Shown here: positions 24,325 through 32,701 of the stretch, one piece after another
Layout of the letters: each line of letters begins with the position of its first letter
Numbering within the stretch: position 1 is the stretch's first letter
Source of the DNA: Flammeovirgaceae bacterium UBA976
Lineage (GTDB): Bacteria; Bacteroidota; Bacteroidia; Cytophagales; Cyclobacteriaceae
DNA: 45,998 nt
Direction: 5' to 3'
NCBI GenBank assembly: GCA_002292365.1
Contig: DBBU01000035.1
Coordinates: 1 to 45,998 of the forward strand
Notes under the pieces: model-generated
Databases searched by the model: none
Told to the model about the DNA's origin: nothing
The model's input: only the letters and a program-made list of their open reading frames with translations
Position numbers and translations under genes: made by a program

Positions 24325-25205
24325 TTACGTATTTTGACCAACTCTGAAGGAAAATCTGTTATAATCCCATCAACCCCCATATTCAACATTTTAATCATGT
24401 CTTCTCGAGTATTTACTGAATAGGTAAATACCTCAAATCCCCTTGAATGCATTCTGAATATTCTTCTAGGAGAAAGCGTTTTAAATTCTGGATTCAAAGT
24501 TTTTAAATTACCTTTTGAATCCCCATGACCCAACTTTAATTTGGTTTCAATATAAAATGCCAGGAGGGGGGTTGAATCTTCTCCAATTAACATTTTATTG
24601 ATTTGAATACGATCATCATAAATTTGTGCTTCCTCTAAATATTTATCCTCATAAGATTGGATTAATACCCAATCAAAACCATTATCTTCTAATTTAATAA
24701 CATCAACCAGCTTATCTGCAAAATCATGATAATGGGGGTGGTCCATATGCTTAATTTCAATAAGCACTTGGCAGCGACCATCAACAAGATCAAGTACTTC
24801 TTTTAGCGTCGGTATTTTTTGATCTGAAAACTTAGAGGAAAACCAAGAACCTGCATCTAATTGCCTCAATTGTTCAAGGGTATATTCATGAACATTGCCC
24901 GTCCCATTGGTCGTCCGATCTAGAAACTGATCATGGAAAACAATGATTTCCTCATCTTTGGTTTGTCGTACGTCTAATTCTATAATGTCAACCCCAATAT
25001 CTAAAGCTGCTTGAAATGACGCCAATGTATTTTCAGGTGCAATTCCTGAAGCACCCTTGTGCGCAATAATTTTAAAATCTTTTTGCTGAATATTTTCTAT
25101 ATCATCACTCGTTAAAAGATTCCTGTAAAGCCAAGGCTCCATGATCGTTATACCTGCAAATAATAATAATAATGGCGAACTGTATAAAATAAATTTACTT
25201 GTCAT
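24309..25205 (-). CDS. glycerophosphodiester phosphodiesterase family protein
   Basis: The 298-residue enzyme hydrolyses glycerophosphodiesters to glycerol 3-phosphate and an alcohol. The TIM-barrel signature is clear: IIAHKGASGIAPENTLASFQ with His and Glu-Asn, VDIIELDVRQTKDEEIIVFHDQFLDRTTNGTG with the metal ligands Glu, Asp and catalytic His, VLIEIKH, and GVDGIITDFP at the end. An N-terminal hydrophobic stretch (FILYSSPLLLLFAGITIM) suggests it is secreted or membrane-anchored, closer to the periplasmic GlpQ side than to cytosolic UgpQ. It converges with the TPR gene and is separated from aspS by 46 bases on the same strand. Confidence 0.92.
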   Translation of the reverse strand: MTSKFILYSSPLLLLFAGITIMEPWLYRNLLTSDDIENIQQKDFKIIAHKGASGIAPENTLASFQAALDIGVDIIELDVRQTKDEEIIVFHDQFLDRTTNGTGNVHEYTLEQLRQLDAGSWFSSKFSDQKIPTLKEVLDLVDGRCQVLIEIKHMDHPHYHDFADKLVDVIKLEDNGFDWVLIQSYEDKYLEEAQIYDDRIQINKMLIGEDSTPLLAFYIETKLKLGHGDSKGNLKTLNPEFKTLSPRRIFRMHSRGFEVFTYSVNTREDMIKMLNMGVDGIITDFPSELVKIRKAINS

Positions 25206-25251
25206 GACCCCTTCAATTGTTAAAACTTAAAAATACAAATAAATTTTTAAA

Positions 25252-27009
25252 TTAAATCTTTTCTATTTGTTGTATACCTAAGCTCGTTAATTGTTCTTCA
25301 TCAAGAAATGAGGGAGAATCGATCATCACATCTCTTCCCGAATTATTTTTAGGAAATGCGATAAAATCCCTAATACTCTCTGCACCTCCAAATAAGGAAC
25401 ATAATCTATCCAAACCAAAAGCAATGCCTCCATGAGGAGGTGCTCCGTACTCAAATGCACCCAAAAGAAATCCAAATTGTGCTTCTGCCTCTTTCTTTGT
25501 GAATCCCAAGGCATCAAACATTTTGGACTGTAGCGCTTTTTTGTGAATTCTAATGGAACCTCCACCTATTTCTACACCATTGATGACCATATCATAGGCT
25601 GATGCTTTGATGGACGCTGGAGCAGCGGTATCTACTTGATCCATATATTCAGTCTTTGGGGATGTGAAAGGATGGTGCATCGCATGATAGCGTTGGGTCT
25701 CTTCATCCCATTCAAGCAATGGGAAGTCAATGACCCAAACGGGACAGATTTTATCATTGGTCCTTAATTTCAATTGATCACCCATTTCGAGACGTAGTTC
25801 ATTCAATGCTTTTCGAGTCTGTTCTTTTTTCCCCGCCAAAATAAGCATTAAATCTCCGGGTTTTGCCTCAAAAGATTTTGCCCAAGTACTCAAGGCGTCC
25901 TGATCGAAGAATTTATCTACTGAGGATTTGAAAGAGCCATCCAAATTGTACTTTACATAAATCAAACCTGCAGCGCCCACTTGAGGTTTCCGGACAAAAT
26001 TAATCAACTCGTCGAGCTGTTTTCGTGAATAGGTGGCACCATTCTTCGCATTGATTCCCACAACCAATTCTGCGGCATTAAATAGGGGAAAATCTGTTGG
26101 TCCAATAACTTCATTGAGTTCAACAAAACGCATCTCAAACCTTAAATCTGGCTTATCTGAACCATAATATTTTAAAGCATCTGTATACGTTATTCTTGGG
26201 AATTTGGTTATATCAATTTGCTTTATCTCTTTGAATAAAAAGGTCACGAGCCCCTCAAACATTTCTAAAATATCTTCCTGTTCTACAAAAGACATTTCAC
26301 AGTCAATCTGTGTGAATTCGGGCTGTCGATCTGCTCTCAAGTCTTCATCTCTGAAACACTTAACAATCTGATAATATCTGTCTAGACCAGAAACCATTAG
26401 CAACTGTTTGAAGGTTTGCGGTGATTGTGGCAAGGCATAAAATTGCCGTGAATTCATTCTTGATGGAACGATGAAATCTCTAGCCCCCTCTGGAGTGGAT
26501 TTGATTAAATAAGGTGTCTCTACCTCAATAAATTCTTGGTCGTCAAGATATGCCCTAGTTTTACGACTGACTTGATGTCTGAGTTCTAGATTTTTTCTAA
26601 CTGGTGCTCTTCGAAGGTCAAGATACCTGTATTTCATCCTCAACTCATCCCCTCCATCCGTTTCATCTTCGATCAAAAAGGGAGGCAACGCTGCCTCGTT
26701 TAGTATTTCTAAATGATGTACCTGTATTTCAATATCCCCAGTAGGCAGCTTAGGATTTTTCGACAACCTCTCGATTACTCTCCCTTTTACTCTAATGACA
26801 TATTCTCTACCTAAAGTACGCACTAAGACCATCAATGTTTCGGGTGTAGATCCTTCTTCAAACATCAATTGAGTCATTCCATATCTATCTCTAAGATCAA
26901 TCCAAGCCCTACCTCCCTTGTCCCTGATTCTTTGTACCCACCCACAAATGGTCACCTCCTGACCTACATGAGCCTCTCTTAATTCTCCACAATTGTTTGT
27001 CCTGAGCAT
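25252..27009 (-). CDS. aspS: aspartate--tRNA ligase
   Basis: This class II synthetase charges tRNA-Asp. At 585 residues it is the bacterial type. It has an N-terminal OB anticodon-binding domain ([34 protein letters not shown]) and motif 1 region [17 protein letters not shown]. Motif 2 ([19 protein letters not shown]), the GAD insertion of roughly 130 residues and motif 3 ([15 protein letters not shown]) follow. Family starts are usually MLRT, so ATG 27009 is preferred over GTG 27015. Whether it also charges tRNA-Asn cannot be told. Downstream GDPD may be cotranscribed. Confidence 0.96.
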   Translation of the reverse strand: MLRTNNCGELREAHVGQEVTICGWVQRIRDKGGRAWIDLRDRYGMTQLMFEEGSTPETLMVLVRTLGREYVIRVKGRVIERLSKNPKLPTGDIEIQVHHLEILNEAALPPFLIEDETDGGDELRMKYRYLDLRRAPVRKNLELRHQVSRKTRAYLDDQEFIEVETPYLIKSTPEGARDFIVPSRMNSRQFYALPQSPQTFKQLLMVSGLDRYYQIVKCFRDEDLRADRQPEFTQIDCEMSFVEQEDILEMFEGLVTFLFKEIKQIDITKFPRITYTDALKYYGSDKPDLRFEMRFVELNEVIGPTDFPLFNAAELVVGINAKNGATYSRKQLDELINFVRKPQVGAAGLIYVKYNLDGSFKSSVDKFFDQDALSTWAKSFEAKPGDLMLILAGKKEQTRKALNELRLEMGDQLKLRTNDKICPVWVIDFPLLEWDEETQRYHAMHHPFTSPKTEYMDQVDTAAPASIKASAYDMVINGVEIGGGSIRIHKKALQSKMFDALGFTKKEAEAQFGFLLGAFEYGAPPHGGIAFGLDRLCSLFGGAESIRDFIAFPKNNSGRDVMIDSPSFLDEEQLTSLGIQQIEKI

Positions 27010-27128
27010 AGCCACTAACCGCTTTAAAGGGTAGAAATAGTATTTTTAAGTATAGATTTATTTAAAAGATTTCTCGATCACTTTAGGGACTTGTTTTCAT
27101 TGGTGACCAAAAATCTGAACTTTTAAGA

Positions 27129-27584
27129 TCAAACTTTAAGCTTGACTTTGGTAGCAGTTGGACCCTTCGGACCCATCTCTATTTCAAATGTGACCGCATT
27201 ATTATCCTTAATTGGGTCTATTGTATTATTAATATGTACAAAAATACTGTTCTGATTCGCCATATCTCTGATAAACCCATATCCTTTAGAATCATTGAAA
27301 AATGTTACAATTCCATTTCTTATCAAGTCTTCCGGTTCAGCCGCCTCATCTTTAGGCACACTAATAGAAATGCTTTCTGCAACTACTTCTTGATCTTGAA
27401 AAGAAGGGTCAGGTGGTGTTTCAGAAATATTCCCAAATTCATCCACATAAGCTATCATATCTTCCAAATTTCCTGACTTATCAGATTCCTTTCGGGCCGC
27501 CTTTTTTTCCACTTTAAGCTTTCTTTTCTTTTCTTTTTTATTCCTTATTTCTTTTTTATTAAATGTTTCTTGTGATCTAGCCAT
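27129..27584 (-). CDS. cold-shock domain protein with long basic N-terminus
   Basis: The 151-residue protein ends in a cold-shock domain (about residues 88-151) with RNP1 KGYGFI and RNP2 SIFVHI, a single-stranded nucleic-acid binding fold. The N-terminal half is a Lys/Arg-rich stretch (KKEIRNKKEKKRKLKVEKKA) followed by the segment AYVDEFGNISETPPD. This two-part form is a recurrent Bacteroidota type, probably an RNA chaperone. The start is taken at ATG 27584 (MARSQETFNKKE): the alternative 27647 lies at or before the predicted transcription start of the -7 box at 27652-27659, and homologues begin MARS. Confidence 0.9.
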   Translation of the reverse strand: MARSQETFNKKEIRNKKEKKRKLKVEKKAARKESDKSGNLEDMIAYVDEFGNISETPPDPSFQDQEVVAESISISVPKDEAAEPEDLIRNGIVTFFNDSKGYGFIRDMANQNSIFVHINNTIDPIKDNNAVTFEIEMGPKGPTATKVKLKV

Positions 27585-27651
27585 ATATCCTAATCTATAA
27601 TTTTGAAAACAACGACGAATGTCATTCAAAAAGTCATCATATTCCAATGTG

Positions 27652-27659
27652 CAAATGTA
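27652..27659 (-). promoter_or_regulatory. -7 box of the cold-shock protein gene
   Basis: Minus-strand TACATTTG matches TAnnTTTG. It predicts a start near 27645 and a 60-base leader before ATG 27584. Long leaders are usual for cold-shock genes. It also decides the start codon, since the in-frame ATG at 27647 would lie outside the transcript. Confidence 0.55.
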
Positions 27660-27718
27660 CTTTATGTAATTTAAATGAACATTATTAAATTAAAAAAGTA
27701 TGAAAAGTGACTTAGCAA

Positions 27719-28594
27719 TTATGATGACAATGCTTGAGCCATGGTTTCTCCAATGTCTGCGGGTGAATTTGCAACGAAAATACCACATTCCCTCATGATT
27801 CTCATCTTTGCTTCAGCAGTATCGTCAGCCCCTCCGATAATCGCGCCAGCATGTCCCATTCTTTTGCCTTTCGGGGCCGTTTGACCCGCGATGAAACCTA
27901 CTACTGGTTTTGGATTATTTTGAGCGTTGATCCATTGAGCTGCATCAGCCTCATACTGACCCCCAATTTCACCAATCATGACAATTACTTCTGTTTCATG
28001 ATCAGCCATCAATAGTTGAATGGCCTCTTTGGTAGAGGTTCCTATAATGGGATCTCCACCAATGCCGATCGCAGTCGAAATCCCATAGCCTGCCTTAACC
28101 ACTTGGTCCGCTGCTTCATAGGTCAGTGTTCCCGATTTTGAAACAATACCCACATTCCCCTTCTTAAAAATAAAACCAGGCATGATGCCTACCTTAGCTT
28201 CATCTGGGGTGATTACTCCGGGACAGTTCGGCCCTATTAATATGGCTCCCTTTGATTTGGCATAGGGTTTGGCCATCATCATGTCTTTCACGGGAATACC
28301 CTCGGTAATAGCGATAATTATCTTAATACCTGCATCCGCTGCTTCCATAATTGCATCTGCAGCAAAAGCTGGAGGGACAAAAATGATGGTGGTATCTGCT
28401 CCAACGGCGTCAACAGCCTCTTGTACTGTATTGAATACGGGAAGTCCGAGATGTACTTGGCCTCCTTTTCCTGGGGTCACACCCCCCAAAACAGGAGATC
28501 CATATTCAATCATTTGAGAAGCATGGAAGGAGCCTTCTGTGCCTGTAAAACCTTGCACAATTATTTTTGATGATTTCTTTACTAATACGCTCAT
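27719..28594 (-). CDS. sucD: succinate--CoA ligase alpha subunit
   Basis: SucD carries the CoA-binding site and the phosphohistidine of succinyl-CoA synthetase. The 291-residue product has [22 protein letters not shown], the CoA-binding core [52 protein letters not shown] and the active-site His in GHAGAIIGG. sucC is not adjacent, as is common in Bacteroidota. A -7 box lies 20-27 bases before the ATG, and it is probably a single-gene unit. Confidence 0.97.
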   Translation of the reverse strand: MSVLVKKSSKIIVQGFTGTEGSFHASQMIEYGSPVLGGVTPGKGGQVHLGLPVFNTVQEAVDAVGADTTIIFVPPAFAADAIMEAADAGIKIIIAITEGIPVKDMMMAKPYAKSKGAILIGPNCPGVITPDEAKVGIMPGFIFKKGNVGIVSKSGTLTYEAADQVVKAGYGISTAIGIGGDPIIGTSTKEAIQLLMADHETEVIVMIGEIGGQYEADAAQWINAQNNPKPVVGFIAGQTAPKGKRMGHAGAIIGGADDTAEAKMRIMRECGIFVANSPADIGETMAQALSS

Positions 28595-28613
28595 GATTTA
28601 TATTATATTCATG

Positions 28614-28621
28614 CAAAAATA
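28614..28621 (-). promoter_or_regulatory. -7 box of sucD
   Basis: Minus-strand TATTTTTG matches TAnnTTTG and would start transcription near 28607, giving a very short leader before the ATG at 28594. A TTTG lies only 13 bases further upstream, shorter than the usual spacing. Confidence 0.5.
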
Positions 28622-28674
28622 ATCTATTTGAGGCCAAACTCAAATGATCTCAAAGAAGATATCTGCTTGTCGTT

Positions 28675-29166
28675 CTAACTTATAGATAATCCGCTTTTTA
28701 AGAGGTGATGATCTATAAATTCTCTTACGGCTCCAGCTCCACCATTTTTGTTCATAATCCGTTGTGCAATTTTAAGTACTTCCTCACTTGAATCAGCAGG
28801 ACAAGCAGCACAGCCTACTGCTTTCATCACCTCTATATCATTGATATCATCTCCCATGTAAGCGACCTCATTTCGGCTCCAACCTAACTTAATAAGCCAT
28901 AGATCCATAACCTCTAATTTAGGCTTTTGTCCTACATAGACATATTTCAAACCTAACATATCAGCCCGGTCATCAATCATTTTACTTGAATAACTGTGAC
29001 TGATAATGCCCACTTCAATCCCCTGAGAAATAGCCTTTCTAATCCCCATACCATCTTTTGCGTTGAATTTTTTAAATTGCTTCCCTTCATCCGATAGGTA
29101 AATACCTCCGTCAGTAAGGGTCCCATCTACGTCTAGAATTAAAAATTTTATGTCTCCCATTATCAT
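28675..29166 (-). CDS. kdsC: 3-deoxy-D-manno-octulosonate 8-phosphate phosphatase
   Basis: KdsC removes phosphate from Kdo-8-phosphate to give Kdo for lipid A assembly. The 163-residue HAD phosphatase has motif I FLILDVDGTLTDGGIY, motif II VGIISHSYS, and motif III/IV LGWSRNEVAYMGDDINDIEVM. There is no cap domain, as in the KdsC/YrbI group, which acts as a tetramer. It overlaps the kdsA stop by one base (TAATG), and an internal ATG at 29160 would also serve. The upstream partners are kdsD and kdsA, making a pathway operon. Confidence 0.93.
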   Translation of the reverse strand: MIMGDIKFLILDVDGTLTDGGIYLSDEGKQFKKFNAKDGMGIRKAISQGIEVGIISHSYSSKMIDDRADMLGLKYVYVGQKPKLEVMDLWLIKLGWSRNEVAYMGDDINDIEVMKAVGCAACPADSSEEVLKIAQRIMNKNGGAGAVREFIDHHLLKSGLSIS

Positions 29167-29945
29167 TATGATGTTATTGCCTTTCTTACTTTGACAACTT
29201 TTTGTAAAAGACCCCTCAATTCATCAAGAGGTAGCATTGATTTTCCATCACTCAACGCCTGGTCGGGATTTGGATGGGTTTCTATAAATAAACCGTCTGC
29301 ACCCGTAGCGATAGCAGATAAAGCCACTGAAGCGATCATTTCAGGATCTCCACCGCTGATACCATCTTTTTGATTGGGCTGTTGTAATGAATGTGTACAA
29401 TCCATGACTACCGGTACACCATGATTTTTGAGCTTGGGGACTGCCGTGACATCGACGACTAGGTTTTCATAACCAAAAGTAAAGCCCCGTTCACAAAGCC
29501 ATATATTTTGATTACCTGTGGACTGAACCTTTTCCAAAGGATATTTCATAGCCTCTGGCGATACGAATTGTCCCTTTTTGATACTTACACCCTTCCCCGT
29601 TTGGCCTACCGAAAGCAACAACTCTGTCTGTCTACATAAAAAAGCGGGGATTTGTAATATATCTACATAATTGGCTACCAATTCGGGTTCATGACTTTCA
29701 TGCACATCCGTGATAGTTCGCACTCCCAGTTCTCGTCCTACCCCTTGTAAAATCTCTAAGCTTTCTTGGGACCCAATCCCTTTAAAACTATCTATTCGAG
29801 TCCTGTTTGCTTTTTTATAAGAAGCTTTAAAAATAAAATCAATGCCCAACTCATCACAAATTGACTTGACTTCCTTTCCGATAAAAATAGAGGTCTCGCC
29901 ATTTTCAACAATACAAGGACCTGCGATTAAAAATAATTTATTCAT
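29166..29945 (-). CDS. kdsA: 2-dehydro-3-deoxyphosphooctonate aldolase (KDO-8-phosphate synthase)
   Basis: KdsA condenses arabinose 5-phosphate with phosphoenolpyruvate to Kdo-8-phosphate. The 259-residue TIM-barrel protein shows FLIAGPCIVEN near the start, FKASYKKANRTRIDSFKG, RTITDVHE, LQIPAFLCRQTELLLS, VSIKKGQF, LCERGFTFGYENLVVD and FIETHPNPDQALSDG. ERGFTFGY keeps the region that separates the metal and non-metal classes, but the class is not certain by eye. It overlaps kdsD by eight bases and kdsC by one, so the three are translationally coupled. Confidence 0.96.
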   Translation of the reverse strand: MNKLFLIAGPCIVENGETSIFIGKEVKSICDELGIDFIFKASYKKANRTRIDSFKGIGSQESLEILQGVGRELGVRTITDVHESHEPELVANYVDILQIPAFLCRQTELLLSVGQTGKGVSIKKGQFVSPEAMKYPLEKVQSTGNQNIWLCERGFTFGYENLVVDVTAVPKLKNHGVPVVMDCTHSLQQPNQKDGISGGDPEMIASVALSAIATGADGLFIETHPNPDQALSDGKSMLPLDELRGLLQKVVKVRKAITS

Positions 29946-30537
29946 TGTTTCTACTTTTTTTTCCTAAATAACCACTATGGTGCCTTTTGGCATAATCTTC
30001 TTTAGTAAAATTGATTTTTTGCATCAAAGTGACTACCAAAATATCACCCAAAACCGTCATAACCGTAGTACTCGTAGTGGGCGTCAAACCTAATGGACAA
30101 ATTTCTTTGGGATTGCCTGTAGCGATAGAGACATCGGCTAAATGTCCCAATTCGTTTTCAGGATGCCCAGTGAACGTAATCAATCTCATCGTTGGATACA
30201 ATACTCTTGCCAATGACACCAATTGAATAATTTCTTCGGTACGCCCAGAATTGGAAATCAATAAAAGAATATCTTGCTCTTGAAGCATGCCTAAATCGCC
30301 ATGCTGTGCTTCTGCCGGATGCATAAAAACAGCAGGTGTTCCTGTTGAACTCAATGTTGTCGCAATATTATATCCTATTTGACCTGCTTTTCCCATACCA
30401 CTCACGACCACCTTCCCTTTTTGAACATGCACCGCTTGAAAAATCAAATCTATAGCTTGCACTATGCTGTTATCAATAGGTATATTTTGGATGGCCTTTA
30501 GCTCCTTTTTAATTAAACCCTCAATTAATCCTGCCAT
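29938..30537 (-). CDS. kdsD: D-arabinose 5-phosphate isomerase, single SIS domain
   Basis: The enzyme makes arabinose 5-phosphate from ribulose 5-phosphate, the entry to Kdo. The product is only 199 residues: a SIS domain with VVVSGMGKAGQIGYNIATTLSSTGTPAVFMHPAEAQHGDLG (split by helix and sugar loops), LLISNSGRTEEI and PTTSTTVMTVLGD. The C-terminal CBS pair of typical E. coli-type KdsD is absent. SIS-only isomerases are known from some bacteria, Bacteroides included. I chose ATG 30537 because the -7 box 30564-30571 lies between it and the longer-frame start at 30630. It is the first gene of kdsD-kdsA-kdsC. Confidence 0.9.
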   Translation of the reverse strand: MAGLIEGLIKKELKAIQNIPIDNSIVQAIDLIFQAVHVQKGKVVVSGMGKAGQIGYNIATTLSSTGTPAVFMHPAEAQHGDLGMLQEQDILLLISNSGRTEEIIQLVSLARVLYPTMRLITFTGHPENELGHLADVSIATGNPKEICPLGLTPTTSTTVMTVLGDILVVTLMQKINFTKEDYAKRHHSGYLGKKSRNNE

Positions 30538-30563
30538 TGTCAATGAAAAAATATTATCTAATG

Positions 30564-30571
30564 CAAAGATA
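30564..30571 (-). promoter_or_regulatory. -7 box of the kdsDAC operon
   Basis: Minus-strand TATCTTTG matches TAnnTTTG; the expected start is near 30557, leaving a leader of about 20 bases before ATG 30537. No -33 TTTG at good spacing was found. Confidence 0.5.
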
Positions 30572-30905
30572 AGATAACAGCCCAAAGAAACATGATTAAA
30601 AAAAGTTAAGGCCCCTTTAGCATTACTCAAACTATGAAGTTTTGAATCTTTTAATTAAAATTTGAACTAAAAAGGCAAAAAAAGTGTGAGCATTCAGGAA
30701 AATGTGTGTAGTCATTAGTTGGAAGCGGACCTAATGTAATCACTTTTTTTATTTTTACAACTTCATTAAGCAACACAAAAAATAAACCTACTTTTTGTTT
30801 TCATTCTTCACAAAAAAATTGATAAAATACAATTTTAATGGTATTTTCAGCGAATCTTTTAAAGTAATGACTAGAAAAAAATTATAAAACAAACGCATTG
30901 AGCTC
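30572..30905. other. spacer between kdsD and the threonine aldolase gene
   Basis: No gene was recognised in this AT-rich divergent region. The minus-strand extension of the kdsD frame reaches 30630 but looks non-coding. No plus-strand TAnnTTTG was found at a useful distance before the aldolase ATG, so its promoter is not assigned. Confidence 0.4.
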
Positions 30906-31922
30906 ATGATTGACTTAAGAAGCGACACCATAACTAAGCCAACACCCAATATGCTCGAGGCCATGTTCAGCGCTCCTGTTGGCGACGACGTATTTGAGGA
31001 TGACCCTTCTGTTAATTTGCTCCAAGATAAAGCCTCAGAGCTGTTTAACATGGAGGCAGCCTTATTTTGTCCCTCTGGAACCATGACGAATCAAATTGCA
31101 ATAAGGATTAACACATCTCCTCAAGATGAAGTTATTTGTGATCAAAATGCACATATCTATTTGTATGAAGGTGGAGGAATGATGCTGAACTCTATGGTGT
31201 CTCCAAAATTGTTAACGGGTGATAAAGGAAGACTAACTGCGGAAATGATCGCCGCAGCTATCAATCCTGATGACATACATCGGCCCAAGACCAGTTTAGT
31301 TGCATTGGAAAATACCATGAATAAGGGGGGAGGTGCTATTTATGACTTTAAGGAGATCATCAAAATTGCAACTGTGTGTAAAAAAAATGAATTGAAATTA
31401 CATATGGATGGAGCCCGATTGTTCAATGCATTGGCTGAATCACAGGAGACTCCAGCAGATTATGGTACCCTTTTTGATACCATTTCCATTTGCTTTTCCA
31501 AAGGTCTGGGGGCCCCTGTTGGATCCATGTTGATCGGTACAAAAGATGCTATAAATCAGGCAAAAAGAGTTCGAAAAGCCATGGGCGGGGGCATGCGACA
31601 AGCGGGTTATCTCGCCGCAGCTTGCACGTATGCATTGGATCATCACCTAGATAAAATCAAGGATGATCATAAAAGGGCACAAACCTTAGCTTCAGCTATC
31701 GAAAATCTTTCTTTTGTGAGTGCACTCTATCCCGTCCAAACAAATATCATCATCATAGCATTAAAGCCAGATCGCTCAACAAAAATGTTTCTTGATCAAT
31801 TAGAAAAAAAAGGCTTGCTGGCCATTGGTTTTGGTACAAGACTTATTCGATTGGTCACGCATTTAGATTTTAATGATGATCAAATGGAAAAAGTCATCCA
31901 TATTTTCAAATCTCTTGAATAA
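30906..31922 (+). CDS. ltaE: GntG-family PLP aldolase (low-specificity L-threonine aldolase)
   Basis: This pyridoxal-phosphate enzyme cleaves L-threonine or allo-threonine to glycine and acetaldehyde. The 338-residue product has MIDLRSDTITKPTPNMLEAM, VGDDVFEDDPSVNLLQ, ALFCPSGTMTNQIAI, the Asp in LKLHMDGARLFNA and the PLP lysine in ICFSKGLGAPVGSM. It belongs to fold type I. It is preceded by a spacer without a recognised promoter and followed by short TTTACC repeats. It is most likely a single gene. Confidence 0.92.
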   Translation: MIDLRSDTITKPTPNMLEAMFSAPVGDDVFEDDPSVNLLQDKASELFNMEAALFCPSGTMTNQIAIRINTSPQDEVICDQNAHIYLYEGGGMMLNSMVSPKLLTGDKGRLTAEMIAAAINPDDIHRPKTSLVALENTMNKGGGAIYDFKEIIKIATVCKKNELKLHMDGARLFNALAESQETPADYGTLFDTISICFSKGLGAPVGSMLIGTKDAINQAKRVRKAMGGGMRQAGYLAAACTYALDHHLDKIKDDHKRAQTLASAIENLSFVSALYPVQTNIIIIALKPDRSTKMFLDQLEKKGLLAIGFGTRLIRLVTHLDFNDDQMEKVIHIFKSLE

Positions 31923-31932
31923 ATCTCTTTTC

Positions 31933-31950
31933 TTTACCTTTACCTTTACC
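31933..31950 (+). repeat. three tandem TTTACC hexamers
   Basis: TTTACC is repeated three times without gaps between the aldolase stop and the next gene. It lies 80-100 bases before the barrel-protein start. A role as spacer or phase-variable promoter element is possible, but three copies is little. Confidence 0.45.
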
Positions 31951-32031
31951 TGAGTTAGTTAGTCCATTAATTAGGCTCTGTCGACATGAATTATACAAAC
32001 TATTCAGGCATTCACATAAATTTTGAAAAAA

Positions 32032-32625
32032 ATGAAAAATAAAATAAACATATTGATTCTAGGGTTTTTATTAGCTTCTGGAAGCTTGATGGCTCAAAAA
32101 GCCGAATTCGGAATAAAAGGAGGGGTAAATATTCCTACCTCTGACGCCGTCATCGGCACTAATTTGGAGCAGTCTGGTGCTTCGGGATATCATGCCGGAG
32201 TTTTTGCCAAATTCAAATTTGCATTTATTGGTATTAGCCCTGAACTTCAATACTCGTTTCAGACTATAGATTTCAATGATGGTTCTACCAATAAAAATCA
32301 AGAATCTGCCTATTTGGACATTCCTATCATGCTGCGCTTCTACCTACCCCTTGGTCTGAATTTCCAACTTGGGCCCCAGTTTGGCTATTTGATGTCTGCC
32401 AAGCAGATTACACATTCTACCGATGCTGAGATAAACATAAAAGATGAGTTATTAAATTCTAATATATCTGTAAATCTAGGTATTGGATGGGATCTGCCCT
32501 TTGGACTCGATGTCTATGGAAGGTATAATATTGGTGTTTCAGATGTCAATGACCCCAGTTCCGCTTCAACTGCCATTCAAAATTCTATGATTCAAATATC
32601 CTTGGCCTATTCTTTAAAGAAGTGA
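32032..32625 (+). CDS. outer-membrane beta-barrel protein (PorT-like/porin family)
   Basis: The 197-residue protein starts with a signal peptide (NILILGFLLASGSLMAQ, cleavage after Ala-Gln) and continues as alternating strands with aromatic ends: EFGIKGGVNIPTS, GYHAGVFAKFKF, ISPELQYSFQTIDF, YLDIPIMLRFYLPLG, NFQLGPQFGYLMSA and GIGWDLPFGLDVYGRYNIG. It ends in MIQISLAYSLKK, with an aromatic residue near the C-terminus. This fits the eight-stranded OMP_b-brl group. Function is not evident. ATG 32032 is preferred over TTG 32023. A terminator hairpin follows. Confidence 0.85.
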   Translation: MKNKINILILGFLLASGSLMAQKAEFGIKGGVNIPTSDAVIGTNLEQSGASGYHAGVFAKFKFAFIGISPELQYSFQTIDFNDGSTNKNQESAYLDIPIMLRFYLPLGLNFQLGPQFGYLMSAKQITHSTDAEINIKDELLNSNISVNLGIGWDLPFGLDVYGRYNIGVSDVNDPSSASTAIQNSMIQISLAYSLKK

Positions 32626-32637
32626 AGCCCTCTTTTT

Positions 32638-32682
32638 AAAGAAAGATCCAATGAAGTATAACTTATTGGACCTTTCTTTTTT
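32638..32682 (+). terminator. terminator between barrel protein and haem/monooxygenase-like gene
   Basis: AAAGAAAG-AT-CCAAT pairs with ATTGG-AC-CTTTCTTT around a 12-base loop; a T run follows. The A/T pattern on both sides suits convergent genes. Confidence 0.7.
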
Positions 32683-32701
32683 AGTGAAAAACTAAAAAAA
32701 A

